From the NCBI RefSeq assembly GCF_003260195.1, contig NZ_QEIH01000006.1, positions 395,132 to 459,131 of the forward strand: a stretch of DNA of 64,000 nucleotides, given 5' to 3'. Positions 54,508-63,873 of the stretch are shown here, one piece after another. Within the stretch, counting starts at the first letter, position 1; each line of letters starts with the position of its first letter. Made by a program: the position numbers and the translations under genes. The notes beneath the pieces are model-generated. The model saw only the letters and a list, made by a program, of their open reading frames with translations. It did no database searches and was not told the DNA's origin. Source of the stretch: Lutibacter citreus. Lineage in GTDB: Bacteria > Bacteroidota > Bacteroidia > Flavobacteriales > Flavobacteriaceae.

Positions 54508-55548
54508 TTAGTTGAATTTATAATCGTTTAAAAAATTATCAATCAAAACTGGTACAGGTAATTTTTTTATAGCATCCCAAGATAGATCAAATTTAATATT
54601 TGAATCTACATTAATAATCCAAAATTTAGTATAAATATGTTGATGAGATAATTTATGAGTCTTTGGGTTATTTTTATAAAGTTTCAAATTCACATTACTT
54701 TTTCCAAAAATATCATTAAATCTTTCGGTATTGATTAATTCCTTTTCATCTATTGGTTTTTCAGATTCTACAAGAGGAAATTCATACATGTTTAACCAAA
54801 TACCACTATTACGCTTCTCCATTTTAGTTAAATTATCAGGAGCGTGAATTACCAAATAATTAAAAAATCGCTTTCTAATTTTAATTTTCTTTTCCTTAAC
54901 CGGCAAATCTTTAATTATTCCTTTACTTAATGCCTCACAACTATTATTAAGCGGGCAAATATTACAATCTGGGTTTTGGGGTTTACACATTGTAGCTCCA
55001 AACTCCATTATAGCCTGGTTGTGTGTTCCCGGATCCTTACTATTTATTAGTTCTTGCGCTAAACTTTTAAACTCTTTTATTCCTTTTGTTGAATTTATAG
55101 GTGTACTAATTCCAAAATAACGCGATAAAACTCTATAAACGTTCCCATCAACAACAGCCGTTGCTTCATTAAAACAAATTGATGCAATTGCTGAGGCTGT
55201 ATAATCACCTACACCTTTAAGTTTAATAAGGTTATTATAGGTGTCTGGAAAAACACCATCTAACTCTTCTACAATATATTTAGCAGAATAATGCAAATTC
55301 CGTGCTCTGGAGTAATAACCCAAACCTTGCCAAAGCTTTAAAACTTGTTCTTCGGAAGAATTTGCCAATAATTGAACGGTAGAAAAATGCTTAACAAACT
55401 TTAAATAATACGCCGTTCCTTGGTCTACTCTTGTCTGTTGTAATATAATTTCTGACAACCATATGTAATAAGGATTATTAGTTGTTCTCCATGGCAAACT
55501 TCTTTTATTTTGTAAATACCACAATACTAACCGGTTAGAAAAATTCAT
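54508..55548 (-). CDS. mutY: A/G-specific adenine DNA glycosylase MutY
   Basis: The ATG at 55548 gives 346 residues (a TTG at 55569 adds seven). The start FSNRLVLWYLQNKRSLPWR is that of MutY. ILQQTRVDQGTAYYLKF with helix-hairpin-helix KGVGDYTASAIASI and catalytic Asp in VDGNVYRVLSRYF follow. The [4Fe-4S] ligands are C-x6-C-x2-C-x5-C in CKPQNPDCNICPLNNSC. The C-terminal NUDIX-like domain recognises 8-oxoguanine. It is divergent from the HU gene and heads the ssb-gldE-gldD-ctaA run. Confidence 0.95.
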   Translation of the reverse strand: MNFSNRLVLWYLQNKRSLPWRTTNNPYYIWLSEIILQQTRVDQGTAYYLKFVKHFSTVQLLANSSEEQVLKLWQGLGYYSRARNLHYSAKYIVEELDGVFPDTYNNLIKLKGVGDYTASAIASICFNEATAVVDGNVYRVLSRYFGISTPINSTKGIKEFKSLAQELINSKDPGTHNQAIMEFGATMCKPQNPDCNICPLNNSCEALSKGIIKDLPVKEKKIKIRKRFFNYLVIHAPDNLTKMEKRNSGIWLNMYEFPLVESEKPIDEKELINTERFNDIFGKSNVNLKLYKNNPKTHKLSHQHIYTKFWIINVDSNIKFDLSWDAIKKLPVPVLIDNFLNDYKFN

Positions 55549-55610
55549 CACTTTATTTAAGAAATGCAATAATACATGTTTTAATTGATTAAATTTTAAT
55601 GAATTAACTT

Positions 55611-55640
55611 TTTGATATTGATTTATATATCCTATATTTG
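55611..55640 (+). promoter_or_regulatory. Promoter of the HU gene
   Basis: TTTG (55611-55614), 18 bases, TATATTTG (55633-55640) match the Bacteroidota consensus closely. The HU ATG is 40 bases further. Confidence 0.8.
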
Positions 55641-55680
55641 CCGTCTTAATTTTATAATAACATTTATAACTATATTAAAA

Positions 55681-55971
55681 ATGACGAAAGCAGAAATCGT
55701 ATCGAATATTTCAGATAAATCTGGAATCGAGAAAGCAGATGTTTTAGCAACTGTTGAAGCGTTTATGGACGAGGTAAAAAATTCTTTAGAAAAAGGAGAT
55801 AATGTTTACTTAAGAGGTTTTGGAAGTTTTATCATTAAAACTAGAGCTGAAAAAACAGGTAGAAACATTTCAAAAAATACAACAATTAAAATACCTGCAC
55901 ACAACATTCCTGCATTTAAACCTGCAAAAATATTTGTAGAAGGCGTTAAAAGCAACGTTGAAGTAGCTTAA
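55681..55971 (+). CDS. hup: HU-family DNA-binding protein
   Basis: The ATG at 55681 gives 96 residues starting MTKAEIVSNISDKSGIEK. The open frame to 55612 is rejected because it includes the promoter. The HU core GDNVYLRGFGSFIIKTRAEKTGRNI and the DNA-bending arm segment IKIPAHNIPAFKPAKIF are visible. It packages and bends DNA as a dimer. A basic 30-residue ORF and rng follow on the same strand. Confidence 0.95.
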   Translation: MTKAEIVSNISDKSGIEKADVLATVEAFMDEVKNSLEKGDNVYLRGFGSFIIKTRAEKTGRNISKNTTIKIPAHNIPAFKPAKIFVEGVKSNVEVA

Positions 55972-56006
55972 ATCAAAAGAAATTATTAACATAACAACAT
56001 TTTATT

Positions 56007-56099
56007 ATGCCAAGTGGTAAAAAAAGAAAAAGAGCTAAAATCTCTACTCACAAACGTAAAAAAAGAGCAAGAGCAAACAGACACAAAAAGAAAAAGTAA
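56007..56099 (+). CDS. Very basic 30-residue protein, possible ribosomal component
   Basis: An ATG at 56007 opens a 30-codon frame starting MPSGKKRKRAKISTHKRKK and ending in RHKKKK; 18 of 30 residues are Lys, Arg or His. I remember nearly the same peptide at this position, between HU and RNase G, in many Bacteroidota. The size and charge suggest an RNA-bound ribosomal protein; a small extra large-subunit protein has been described in Flavobacterium, but I cannot confirm identity. The stop codon is inside the stem of a terminator, so the message is short. Confidence 0.75.
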   Translation: MPSGKKRKRAKISTHKRKKRARANRHKKKK

Positions 56100-56115
56100 G
56101 CTAAGCTTACTTTTT
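56091..56115 (+). terminator. Intrinsic terminator overlapping the end of the basic ORF
   Basis: AAAAAGTAAGCT (56091-56102) and AGCTTACTTTTT (56104-56115) form a near-perfect stem followed by T-rich sequence. The TAA of the small ORF is in the left arm. Confidence 0.82.
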
Positions 56116-56253
56116 CTTTGAATACACAAAGTTCATTGAAATAAATATTTGCGAAATCGCAAATATTGTTGGGTAAAATTCCTGAAAAACTTATTATAAA
56201 TCGTTCAAGTGTACGTGTTGTATAAACGTATATTGAACATAAAACAATTCAGA

Positions 56254-57810
56254 GTGAAAACAGAATTAATTATAAGATCAAATTCCTCTGATATTGATTT
56301 TGCCTTATTAAAAGATGGAAGATTAACTGCTTTAAATAATGAAAGCAACGGAAATAAATTTTCAGTTGGAGACGTTTTTTTAGCCAAAATAGGTAAAGTA
56401 TTATCCGGTTTAAACGCCTCGTTTGTTAACGTAGGTTACGAAAAAGACGGTTTTCTACATTATCATGATTTAGGAGCACAGTTACTCTCTTTAAACAAAT
56501 TTATTAAGGGAATAAGCACAGGTAAAATTAAAGATTACACTTTAAAAAACTTTCAACTAGAAAAAGACATTGATAAAAATGGAAGTATAGCTGATGTATT
56601 AAAAACAGGTCAAAACTTATTAGTCCAAATTGTAAAAGAACCAATTTCTACCAAAGGTCCTCGTATGAGTTCCGAACTTTCAATTGCTGGTAGATATTTA
56701 GTTTTGGTTCCTTTTTCCGATAGAGTTTCCGTTTCTCAAAAAATAATGGATTCAGACGAAAAAGAAAGATTAAAACGTCTAATAAAAAGTATTAAACCTA
56801 AAGGTTTTGGAGTTATTATTAGAACCGTTGCCGAAAATAAAAAAGTAGCGGAACTAGATAAAGATTTACAAAACTCTTTAGAAAGATGGGTAGTTATGTG
56901 CAAGAAAATTAGAAATTCTAAGACACAACAAACCCCAGTAAAAGTATTAAGTGAATTAAACAGAGCTTCTTCAATTTTAAGAGATATTTTTAATGATTCC
57001 TTTACAAGCATAGTTACAAATGACGAAACAATGTATTTAGAGACTAAAGAATATCTTGAAGAAATTGATCCTGACAAAGAATCTATTGTATCCTTATATA
57101 AATCTAAAGTTCCAATTTTTGAGAAATTTGGTATTGAACGCCAAATAAAAACATCATTTGGAAAAACGGTTTCAATGAGTAAGGGAGCATATTTAGTAAT
57201 TGAGCATACAGAAGCACTTCATGTAATTGATGTAAATAGCGGAAACCGCTCCAATAAAGCCATGTCACAAGCTGACACAGCGTTAGAGGTAAATTTAATT
57301 GCAGCAACAGAAATTGCTAGACAATTACAATTACGAGATATGGGAGGAATAATTGTAGTAGATTTTATTGACATGCACACAGCTGAACATAGACAAAAAC
57401 TTTATGATCATCTAAGAAATGAAATGGCATTTGATAGAACAAAGCATAAAATATTACCTCCAACTAAATTTGGCTTAGTACAAATTACAAGACAAAGAGT
57501 AAGACCTGAATTAGTAATTAAAACTAAAGAACCAAACCCAAGTGGGAATGGTGAATCTGAAGTTGAAGCTCCAATAGTTATAATAACTAAAATTGAAGCT
57601 GAACTAGAAAAACTTATTAATTTGAAAGGGCATAAAAAGATTATACTTAATGTACATCCTTTTATTGCTGCTTACTTAAAAAAAGGTATTCCATCAATAC
57701 AACATAGATGGTTTACTAAACACAAAAAGTGGATTAAAATTTTACCAAGAGATGCTTTTCAATATTTAAATTTTGAATTCACCAATAATACTGGTGAATT
57801 AATTAAATAA
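56254..57810 (+). CDS. rng: Ribonuclease E/G family endoribonuclease
   Basis: The likely start is GTG at 56254 (518 residues), matching the family N-terminus TELIIRSNSSDIDFALLKDG; the frame is open to an earlier GTG at 56209. An S1 domain at residues 25-115 (GDVFLAKIGKVLSGLNASFVNVGYEKDGFLHY) is followed by the RNase E/G core with Mg2+ site VIDVNSGNRSNKAM and GGIIVVDFIDM. No zinc-link CPxCxGxG motif is visible, and the chain lacks the long RNase E scaffold tail. It processes rRNA and mRNA in the cytoplasm. Confidence 0.93.
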   Translation: MKTELIIRSNSSDIDFALLKDGRLTALNNESNGNKFSVGDVFLAKIGKVLSGLNASFVNVGYEKDGFLHYHDLGAQLLSLNKFIKGISTGKIKDYTLKNFQLEKDIDKNGSIADVLKTGQNLLVQIVKEPISTKGPRMSSELSIAGRYLVLVPFSDRVSVSQKIMDSDEKERLKRLIKSIKPKGFGVIIRTVAENKKVAELDKDLQNSLERWVVMCKKIRNSKTQQTPVKVLSELNRASSILRDIFNDSFTSIVTNDETMYLETKEYLEEIDPDKESIVSLYKSKVPIFEKFGIERQIKTSFGKTVSMSKGAYLVIEHTEALHVIDVNSGNRSNKAMSQADTALEVNLIAATEIARQLQLRDMGGIIVVDFIDMHTAEHRQKLYDHLRNEMAFDRTKHKILPPTKFGLVQITRQRVRPELVIKTKEPNPSGNGESEVEAPIVIITKIEAELEKLINLKGHKKIILNVHPFIAAYLKKGIPSIQHRWFTKHKKWIKILPRDAFQYLNFEFTNNTGELIK

Positions 57811-57828
57811 GGCACACACAATATCTAC

Positions 57829-57859
57829 AAAAGTCCTGCTTTTTGCAGGGCTTTTTTTT
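57829..57859 (+). terminator. Intrinsic terminator after rng
   Basis: AAGTCCTGC (57831-57839) pairs with GCAGGGCTT (57845-57853), loop of T, then a T-run to 57859. It reaches the stop codon of the convergent patatin-like gene. Confidence 0.9.
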
Positions 57860-60074
57860 AAAACCAATACCCAACATTAAAATACCAACTCTTTTGGGAA
57901 TGATCTGGAGACCAGCTGTAATTAATTTCAATAGGTCCTAAAAAAGTATCTAACCCATAACCTACCATATATCCAGAATACGTATTCTCAAATATTCTTC
58001 CTTCATTAAATAAATCTTGATCTACTCTAGAAAAATTCGCAGTTGCTGAAAAGTAATTTTTAGGTAAAAACTCATATCTCATTGTTAATCCAGATTTTAA
58101 AAATGCATTGGCACTTAATTCTGCAAATTCATATCCAATAAACGGGATAAAAGTATTAATAAAATTTTCACCATAACCTCCTACATTATAATCTAATATC
58201 CTATTTTCATTTTCTCCTATTGTTATTCCAGCCTCAGAATTAAAATGAAAAGTTAATTTATTATAGAAGGTATGAGCCAATCCCAACCTTCCTGTTAATT
58301 GTGAAAATGAATTGAAATTATGGTTATAATCAGATGAGGCTAAATACCATTTTAAGCCTACATTTAAAAAGACTCCTTTCTTTTGAAAATACTTTTTATC
58401 AAAAGTATCTATTTTTAAATATGCAATTAAACTTAAATAATCAGAATTATCAAAATATAATTTATTAGCACCATTGGCAACAACCTCGTTTTCAATAGAT
58501 GAAATAGTCTCTGTTAAAGCTTTTAAATGTTTATATTCTCCTCCTACTCCTATTGCAAATTTTCTATTAAATACAGTTTGGAAATATATTTCATTTGAAA
58601 AATCTTCATAAACCAAATCAATTTTATTTACGTTACCCTCATCAAAATTCACATCAGTATTAAAACTATTATATCTAGATTTTATTCCAAAACTGGTATA
58701 AAACCCATTATCTATAAAATAATGTAAATTATATCTAATATTGTCTCCTAAAATAAAATCGGTTGATAATATATCATTCTTAACCAATAAATGTTTGGTT
58801 AAACCATTTATAATAATTCCAGTTTTATATATATCATCAAAGTGTGCTCCAAGTTGAAAATAGTTAAAAATGGGGTTTTCTTTTACTTTTAAAGCAATTG
58901 TAGCTCCATCAGCTTCACTTTTAATTTTATATTGTACGTTTGTAAAATTACCTGTGCCAAATAAATTATTTACACTTGAAATTAATGCATTATAACTTGT
59001 AGTATCTCTTTTTTTTATATTTAAATTACCTAAAATATAAGCTCTTGTATAATTTTCATTTCCTTCAAGTTCTATTTTTTTTATGTGAAATTTTTGAACC
59101 TTATGAAAATTAATTTTCTTCTTTGGCTTTATTATTTGCTCTGCTGCAATTTCTTTAAACTTATTAATATATTTTTTTACTTCTTCATCTCCAATTTTCA
59201 TGATTTGATCTATATCATTAAAAGAAATTACATTGTAATCCCGTAGGTTTGGCCTTATAAGTACATCTACAGTTTTTCTTTTCTCCTCTATGGTTTTATA
59301 CATCTGAAAACCAACAATTTGATTAATAATTGTTGGGGCAGAATTTAATTCTGATTTATCTTTCAAACCATCTTGAATATCAACTCCAATAATAATATCA
59401 GCACCCATTGCTTTAACTTCTTCTACAGGAAAATTATTCACAATTCCTCCATCTGAATAAAGTCTACCATCAATTTCCACAGGAGCTAATAGCGTAGGAA
59501 ATGATCCACTTGCTTTTACAACTTCAGGTAAAAAACCCTTTCTAAATACCTTTTGTTTTCCAGATTCTAAATCTGTTCCAATACATAAAAATGGAATTGG
59601 CAACTCATTAAAATCTTCAATATTATTAACATGTTGGGTTAATCTGGTTAATAAATTCATTACATTTTGCCCCTGAGTTAAAGCTGAAGGAATTCCAACT
59701 TTTCGGTTTACTACAGGAAGAAGTAAGGCATATTTCTCCCCACTTTCTTTTTCATAATATGGTTTAAATTTACGTGGCAAACCGTTAGAAATTGTTTCTG
59801 AAAAATCTATGGTTTTAACAATAGAATCTAACTGATTCGCATTATACCCTGAAGCATATAACGCTCCAACAATAGCCCCCATACTTGTTCCTCCAATAAA
59901 ATCTACACGAACTCCTGCTTTTTCTAATTCTCTTAAAACAGAAATATGCACAAACCCTTTTGCTCCTCCTCCACTTAAAACCACTCCAACCTTTAGGTCT
60001 TTTTTGCTAATATCCTCTTGAGAAAAAACAACTGTTAATGAAAGTAAAAAAATTAGCAGTAAACTATTTTTCAT
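57858..60074 (-). CDS. Patatin-like phospholipase with POTRA and outer-membrane barrel (PlpD type)
   Basis: The 738-residue protein has a signal peptide (KNSLLLIFLLSLTVVFSQ). The patatin lipase domain covers about residues 25-230: oxyanion loop GGGAKG, catalytic Ser in GGTSMG, catalytic Asp in DGGIVNNFPV. A POTRA-like segment follows (IKKIELEGNENYTRAYILGNLN), then about 16 beta strands ending SWYFNVGYWF. This is the type Vd/PlpD architecture, with the lipase attached to its own barrel. Its start overlaps the uvrC stop by 4 bases (ATGA). Confidence 0.88.
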   Translation of the reverse strand: MKNSLLLIFLLSLTVVFSQEDISKKDLKVGVVLSGGGAKGFVHISVLRELEKAGVRVDFIGGTSMGAIVGALYASGYNANQLDSIVKTIDFSETISNGLPRKFKPYYEKESGEKYALLLPVVNRKVGIPSALTQGQNVMNLLTRLTQHVNNIEDFNELPIPFLCIGTDLESGKQKVFRKGFLPEVVKASGSFPTLLAPVEIDGRLYSDGGIVNNFPVEEVKAMGADIIIGVDIQDGLKDKSELNSAPTIINQIVGFQMYKTIEEKRKTVDVLIRPNLRDYNVISFNDIDQIMKIGDEEVKKYINKFKEIAAEQIIKPKKKINFHKVQKFHIKKIELEGNENYTRAYILGNLNIKKRDTTSYNALISSVNNLFGTGNFTNVQYKIKSEADGATIALKVKENPIFNYFQLGAHFDDIYKTGIIINGLTKHLLVKNDILSTDFILGDNIRYNLHYFIDNGFYTSFGIKSRYNSFNTDVNFDEGNVNKIDLVYEDFSNEIYFQTVFNRKFAIGVGGEYKHLKALTETISSIENEVVANGANKLYFDNSDYLSLIAYLKIDTFDKKYFQKKGVFLNVGLKWYLASSDYNHNFNSFSQLTGRLGLAHTFYNKLTFHFNSEAGITIGENENRILDYNVGGYGENFINTFIPFIGYEFAELSANAFLKSGLTMRYEFLPKNYFSATANFSRVDQDLFNEGRIFENTYSGYMVGYGLDTFLGPIEINYSWSPDHSQKSWYFNVGYWF

Positions 60075-61864
60075 TGATTTTTTTTATTTTTGTAATGGTC
60101 ATAAATTATTTTCGCTCTGTTTGAACCAATAACTTGTTCTAATTCTTTAAAAGGAGTTAATGAAACTCTTTTTGCTGATTTAAATTTCCTTAATAAAGAT
60201 ACAACAGTTTGCTTACCTATCCCAGATATTTGTTCAAGCTCATTTTCTAATGCGCTTTTACTTCTTTTATTTCTATGATGCGTAATACCAAATCTATGTG
60301 CCTCGTTTCTTAATTGCTGGATAATTTTTAAACTTTCAGACTTTTTATCTAAGTACAACGGTATTGGATCTTCTGGATAATAAATTTCTTCTAATCTTTT
60401 AGCGATACCTATTATTGCAATTTTATTTCTTAACCCCAACACATCTAAACTCTTTAATGCTGATGATAATTGACCTTTTCCGCCATCAATAACAATTAAT
60501 TGAGGTAATGGAAGGTCTTCTTCTAATAAGCGCTTATAACGTCTAAAAACAACTTCTTCCATAGATGCAAAATCATCTGGACCTTCTACAGATTTTATAT
60601 TAAAATTCCTATAATCTTTTTTACTGGGCTTTCCATTTTTAAACACAACACAAGCTGCAACCGGGTGTGTTCCTTGAATGTTTGAATTATCAAAACACTC
60701 TACATGTCTTGGTTCTTCACTTAACCTTAAATCTTTTTTCATTTGAGCCATTAACCGATTTACATGACGATCTGGATCAACAATTTTTATTTGTTTAAAT
60801 TGTTCTTGTCTAAAATATTTAGCATTTCTAATACTTAATTCAACAATTCTTCTTTTATCTCCAAGTTTGGGGACAGTTACCTTTATTTTTTCGCCTAAAT
60901 CAACTTTAAATGGAACATATATTTCATTAGATTGGGAATTAAATCGTTGTCTAATTTCAACTATAAAAAGCTCCAAAAGGTGCTTATCTGTTTCATTTAA
61001 TTTTTTCTTAATTTCAGTTGTATGTGATTGTATTATGGCTCCATTCGATATTTTGAAAAAATTTACATAGCTAAAACTTTCATCAGAAATAATAGAAAAC
61101 ACATCTACATTAGTAATTGATGGGTTTACAACTGTTGATTTTGCTTGGTAATTGGCTAATAAATCTATTTTTTCTTTAATTTTTTGAGCCTCTTCAAACT
61201 CCATTTTATCAGCAAAACACATCATTAAATTATGAAAAGACTTTATTGATTCTTTAAAATTTCCTTTAATAATATTTCTAATTGCTGTAATATTATTATT
61301 ATAATCATCCTCCCTTTCAAGTCCTTCACATGCGCCTTTACAATTTCCTATATGAAAATCAAGACACACCTTATACTTTCCCTCATTAATATTATTCTCA
61401 CTTAAAAAATAATTGCAAGAACGTAGTTGATATAATTCTTTTATCAAATCTAACAATGCCCTGGCAGTTCTAACAGAAGTATATGGCCCAAAATATTCCG
61501 AACCGTCTTTAATTACATTTCTAGTTAAGAATATTCTAGGAAAACGCTCATTTTTAATACAAATCCAAGGATAGGTTTTATCATCCTTAAGCATTACATT
61601 ATACCTTGGCTGATACTTTTTAATTAAATTATTTTCTAATAATAACGCATCGGTTTCAGTATTTACAACTATGTGTTTAATATCTGCAATCTTCTTTACA
61701 AGAACATTGGTTTTACCATAATCGTGCGTTTTATTAAAATAAGAAGCTACTCTTTTTTTTAAGTTCTTTGCCTTTCCTATATACAGGATTGTCCCGTTTT
61801 TATCAAAATATTGATAAACTCCAGGTTGCGTTGGCAGTGTTTTGATTTGAATTTCTAGTTCCAA
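60071..61864 (-). CDS. uvrC: Excinuclease ABC subunit C
   Basis: The 597-residue protein has an N-terminal GIY-YIG nuclease (LPTQPGVYQYFDKNGTILYIGKAKNLKKRV), a UVR motif near residue 210, an RNase H-like nuclease (HVECFDNSNIQGTHPVAACVVF, then DFASMEEVVFRRYKR) and C-terminal helix-hairpin-helix motifs (ISGIGKQTVVSLLRKFKSAKR). It makes both incisions in nucleotide excision repair. No in-frame ATG precedes the first domain, so a TTG at 61864 is the likely start. Confidence 0.95.
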   Translation of the reverse strand: MELEIQIKTLPTQPGVYQYFDKNGTILYIGKAKNLKKRVASYFNKTHDYGKTNVLVKKIADIKHIVVNTETDALLLENNLIKKYQPRYNVMLKDDKTYPWICIKNERFPRIFLTRNVIKDGSEYFGPYTSVRTARALLDLIKELYQLRSCNYFLSENNINEGKYKVCLDFHIGNCKGACEGLEREDDYNNNITAIRNIIKGNFKESIKSFHNLMMCFADKMEFEEAQKIKEKIDLLANYQAKSTVVNPSITNVDVFSIISDESFSYVNFFKISNGAIIQSHTTEIKKKLNETDKHLLELFIVEIRQRFNSQSNEIYVPFKVDLGEKIKVTVPKLGDKRRIVELSIRNAKYFRQEQFKQIKIVDPDRHVNRLMAQMKKDLRLSEEPRHVECFDNSNIQGTHPVAACVVFKNGKPSKKDYRNFNIKSVEGPDDFASMEEVVFRRYKRLLEEDLPLPQLIVIDGGKGQLSSALKSLDVLGLRNKIAIIGIAKRLEEIYYPEDPIPLYLDKKSESLKIIQQLRNEAHRFGITHHRNKRSKSALENELEQISGIGKQTVVSLLRKFKSAKRVSLTPFKELEQVIGSNRAKIIYDHYKNKKNQ

Positions 61865-62035
61865 AAAAAATAATTTTCTAAATAAGGGAATAAAAGTACT
61901 ACTTTTTAGATAGTTTTTAGTTTATCCACAAAAATCTATAATTAATAAAACGTTACGTGGTTTATATCTTTAATTTTGTGCCGCTCTCAAAAATAATGAG
62001 CTATAAAATTAAAATAATTCTCAATCCTTATTAAA

Positions 62036-63277
62036 ATGAAATATTGGAAAAAATATTCTAAAGAAAAACTTATTAATAGAATAGATAAAGCCTTAAAATC
62101 TACAGTAGATTTTCAAAATAGTAAATATTTAGGATATCCTGTATCTAATTTAGACGAGAATGTTTTTAATACAAATGGACCCTTTTTGAATGATTCACCA
62201 TTATTAAAATCTTTTATAGCAAATCCAAATAATATTGGCTGTCATACCTTAGGGAAAAGCGAGTCTGCTTTTAAAGGCTCTCAAAAGTTAGAAAAAGAAG
62301 TTATTAGAGTATTAGCTGTGGATATTTTTAAAGCAGAAAAAAACAGTTACGATGGTTATATAGCAACTGGCGGAACGGAGTCAAATATACAGGCATTGTG
62401 GATTTACAGAAATTTATACAAAAAAGAATATGGTGCTACTTTGCAAGAAATGGCAATTTTATCTTCTGAAGACACTCATTACTCTGTAAATAAAGGATCT
62501 AATATATTAAGTGTAGACAATGTAAGCATACCGGTAGATTTTAATTCAAGACAAATTATTAAACCTGAACTAGAGAAAATTATTAAAAACCTTATAACTG
62601 AAGGGAAAAAATATTTTATGGTAATCTCAAATATGGCAACCACTATGTTTGGTTCTGTAGATGATCCAGATTTATATGCTGAAATTTTATCCAAATACAA
62701 TGTTCCTTTTAAAATTCATGTGGATGGTGCTTTTGGAGGGTTTATTTATCCCATTTCAAATAAAAAATCAACTATTAATTTTAAAAACCCACATGTTTCT
62801 TCAATTACTATTGATGCGCATAAGATGTTACAAGCCCCTTACGGAACAGGTGTGTTTTTATGCCGAAAAGGACTAATTGAGAATGTATTAACAAAAGAGG
62901 CGCAATATGTTGACGGTATGGATTTAACTTTGGTTGGAAGTCGCTCTGGAGCAAATGCAATTGCGGTTTGGATGATTTTATTTAGCTATGGATATTATGG
63001 TTGGTTTGAAAAAATTAGCACTCTATTATTAAGAACAGAATGGTTTGAAAAACAATTAGAAGCTTTAGATATAGAATTTTTTAGAGACCCTTTTATGAAT
63101 ATTATAACTCTAAAATCCGAATTTGTCACCGAAAAACTAGCCGAAAATTATGGTTTAGTTCCTCAAAATCATGAAGGCATAAATAAATGGTATAAAGTTA
63201 TTATTATGGACCATGTAGAAATTGATGACTTAAAGAAATTTATAAAAGAACTTAAAAAAGTTAGAGTTTATAATTAA
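62036..63277 (+). CDS. PLP-dependent decarboxylase, group II (substrate unknown)
   Basis: The 413-residue protein has the fold-type I decarboxylase pattern: NIGCHTLGKSESAFKGSQKLEKE, GYIATGGTESNIQALWIYRN (phosphate-binding loop), KIHVDGAFGGFIYP (PLP-binding Asp), and SITIDAHKMLQAPYGTGVFLC with the Schiff-base lysine. The group includes histidine, tyrosine, glutamate and aspartate decarboxylases, so the amine product cannot be named. The ATG is at 62036. TAATTTTG at 61971-61978 could be a -7 box but lacks a convincing -33. Its 3' end overlaps by 17 bases the convergent barrel gene. Confidence 0.86.
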   Translation: MKYWKKYSKEKLINRIDKALKSTVDFQNSKYLGYPVSNLDENVFNTNGPFLNDSPLLKSFIANPNNIGCHTLGKSESAFKGSQKLEKEVIRVLAVDIFKAEKNSYDGYIATGGTESNIQALWIYRNLYKKEYGATLQEMAILSSEDTHYSVNKGSNILSVDNVSIPVDFNSRQIIKPELEKIIKNLITEGKKYFMVISNMATTMFGSVDDPDLYAEILSKYNVPFKIHVDGAFGGFIYPISNKKSTINFKNPHVSSITIDAHKMLQAPYGTGVFLCRKGLIENVLTKEAQYVDGMDLTLVGSRSGANAIAVWMILFSYGYYGWFEKISTLLLRTEWFEKQLEALDIEFFRDPFMNIITLKSEFVTEKLAENYGLVPQNHEGINKWYKVIIMDHVEIDDLKKFIKELKKVRVYN

Positions 63278-63873
63278 ACCCAATCAAAAAACGAGGCATC
63301 AATTGAGGTTGATTGATACTTTTATCTGCATCCTTATAATTAAAAGATACATTTCCATTTTGATTATCATTTCTTGGATTCACATTATCATTATCCACAC
63401 TATAAGAAGTGTCATGACCATTTAATGTTGCATTTAAATAATAATCTAAACCAGTTGTTAAAACAAAATCTAATTTAGCATTCATTTTAAAATGACTCTC
63501 CGCACCAATCCCCAATCCAAATTGTTTAGAGGTTACATCAAAATCTTCATTACCTCCTATATATTTAAAATTTGCCCTAAAACTTGAATATCTGGGTCCA
63601 AATATAAAATACGATTCTTCAAAATTAAAAATTGAAGCAGGCACCAAAACATCTATCCTATAATCAAATGATTTTCCTTTTTCTTTAGGAACTCCATTAG
63701 TGGCATTATTTATAAATATTCTTCTAGCATCAGATGAATTTCCTGGGTTTAAACTTGTATAACCAATACCAAAACGGATATCAACATTCGAAGATTCTAG
63801 AGGTTTATGAGCTGTTAAATTTGCTTGAAATCCCAGTCCTCGATTATATCCTGTAAAGAATCCTCCTGAAAAA
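63261..63873 (-). pseudogene. Outer-membrane beta-barrel protein, 5' end removed by an IS insertion
   Basis: The remaining ~204 residues, from FSGGFFTGYNRGLGFQANLTAH to the C-terminal strand LIGFNYKL, alternate as barrel strands with Asn/Asp-rich loops. There is no signal peptide or start in chromosomal sequence. The apparent start (GTG at 63899) and first nine residues are encoded by the end of the IS3-family element. The missing part may lie beyond the element, outside the window. No named family recognised. Confidence 0.78.

Noticed and set aside
55612..55680. N-terminal extension of HU
   Set aside because: It contains the promoter boxes; HU proteins start MTKAEIV-like at 55681.
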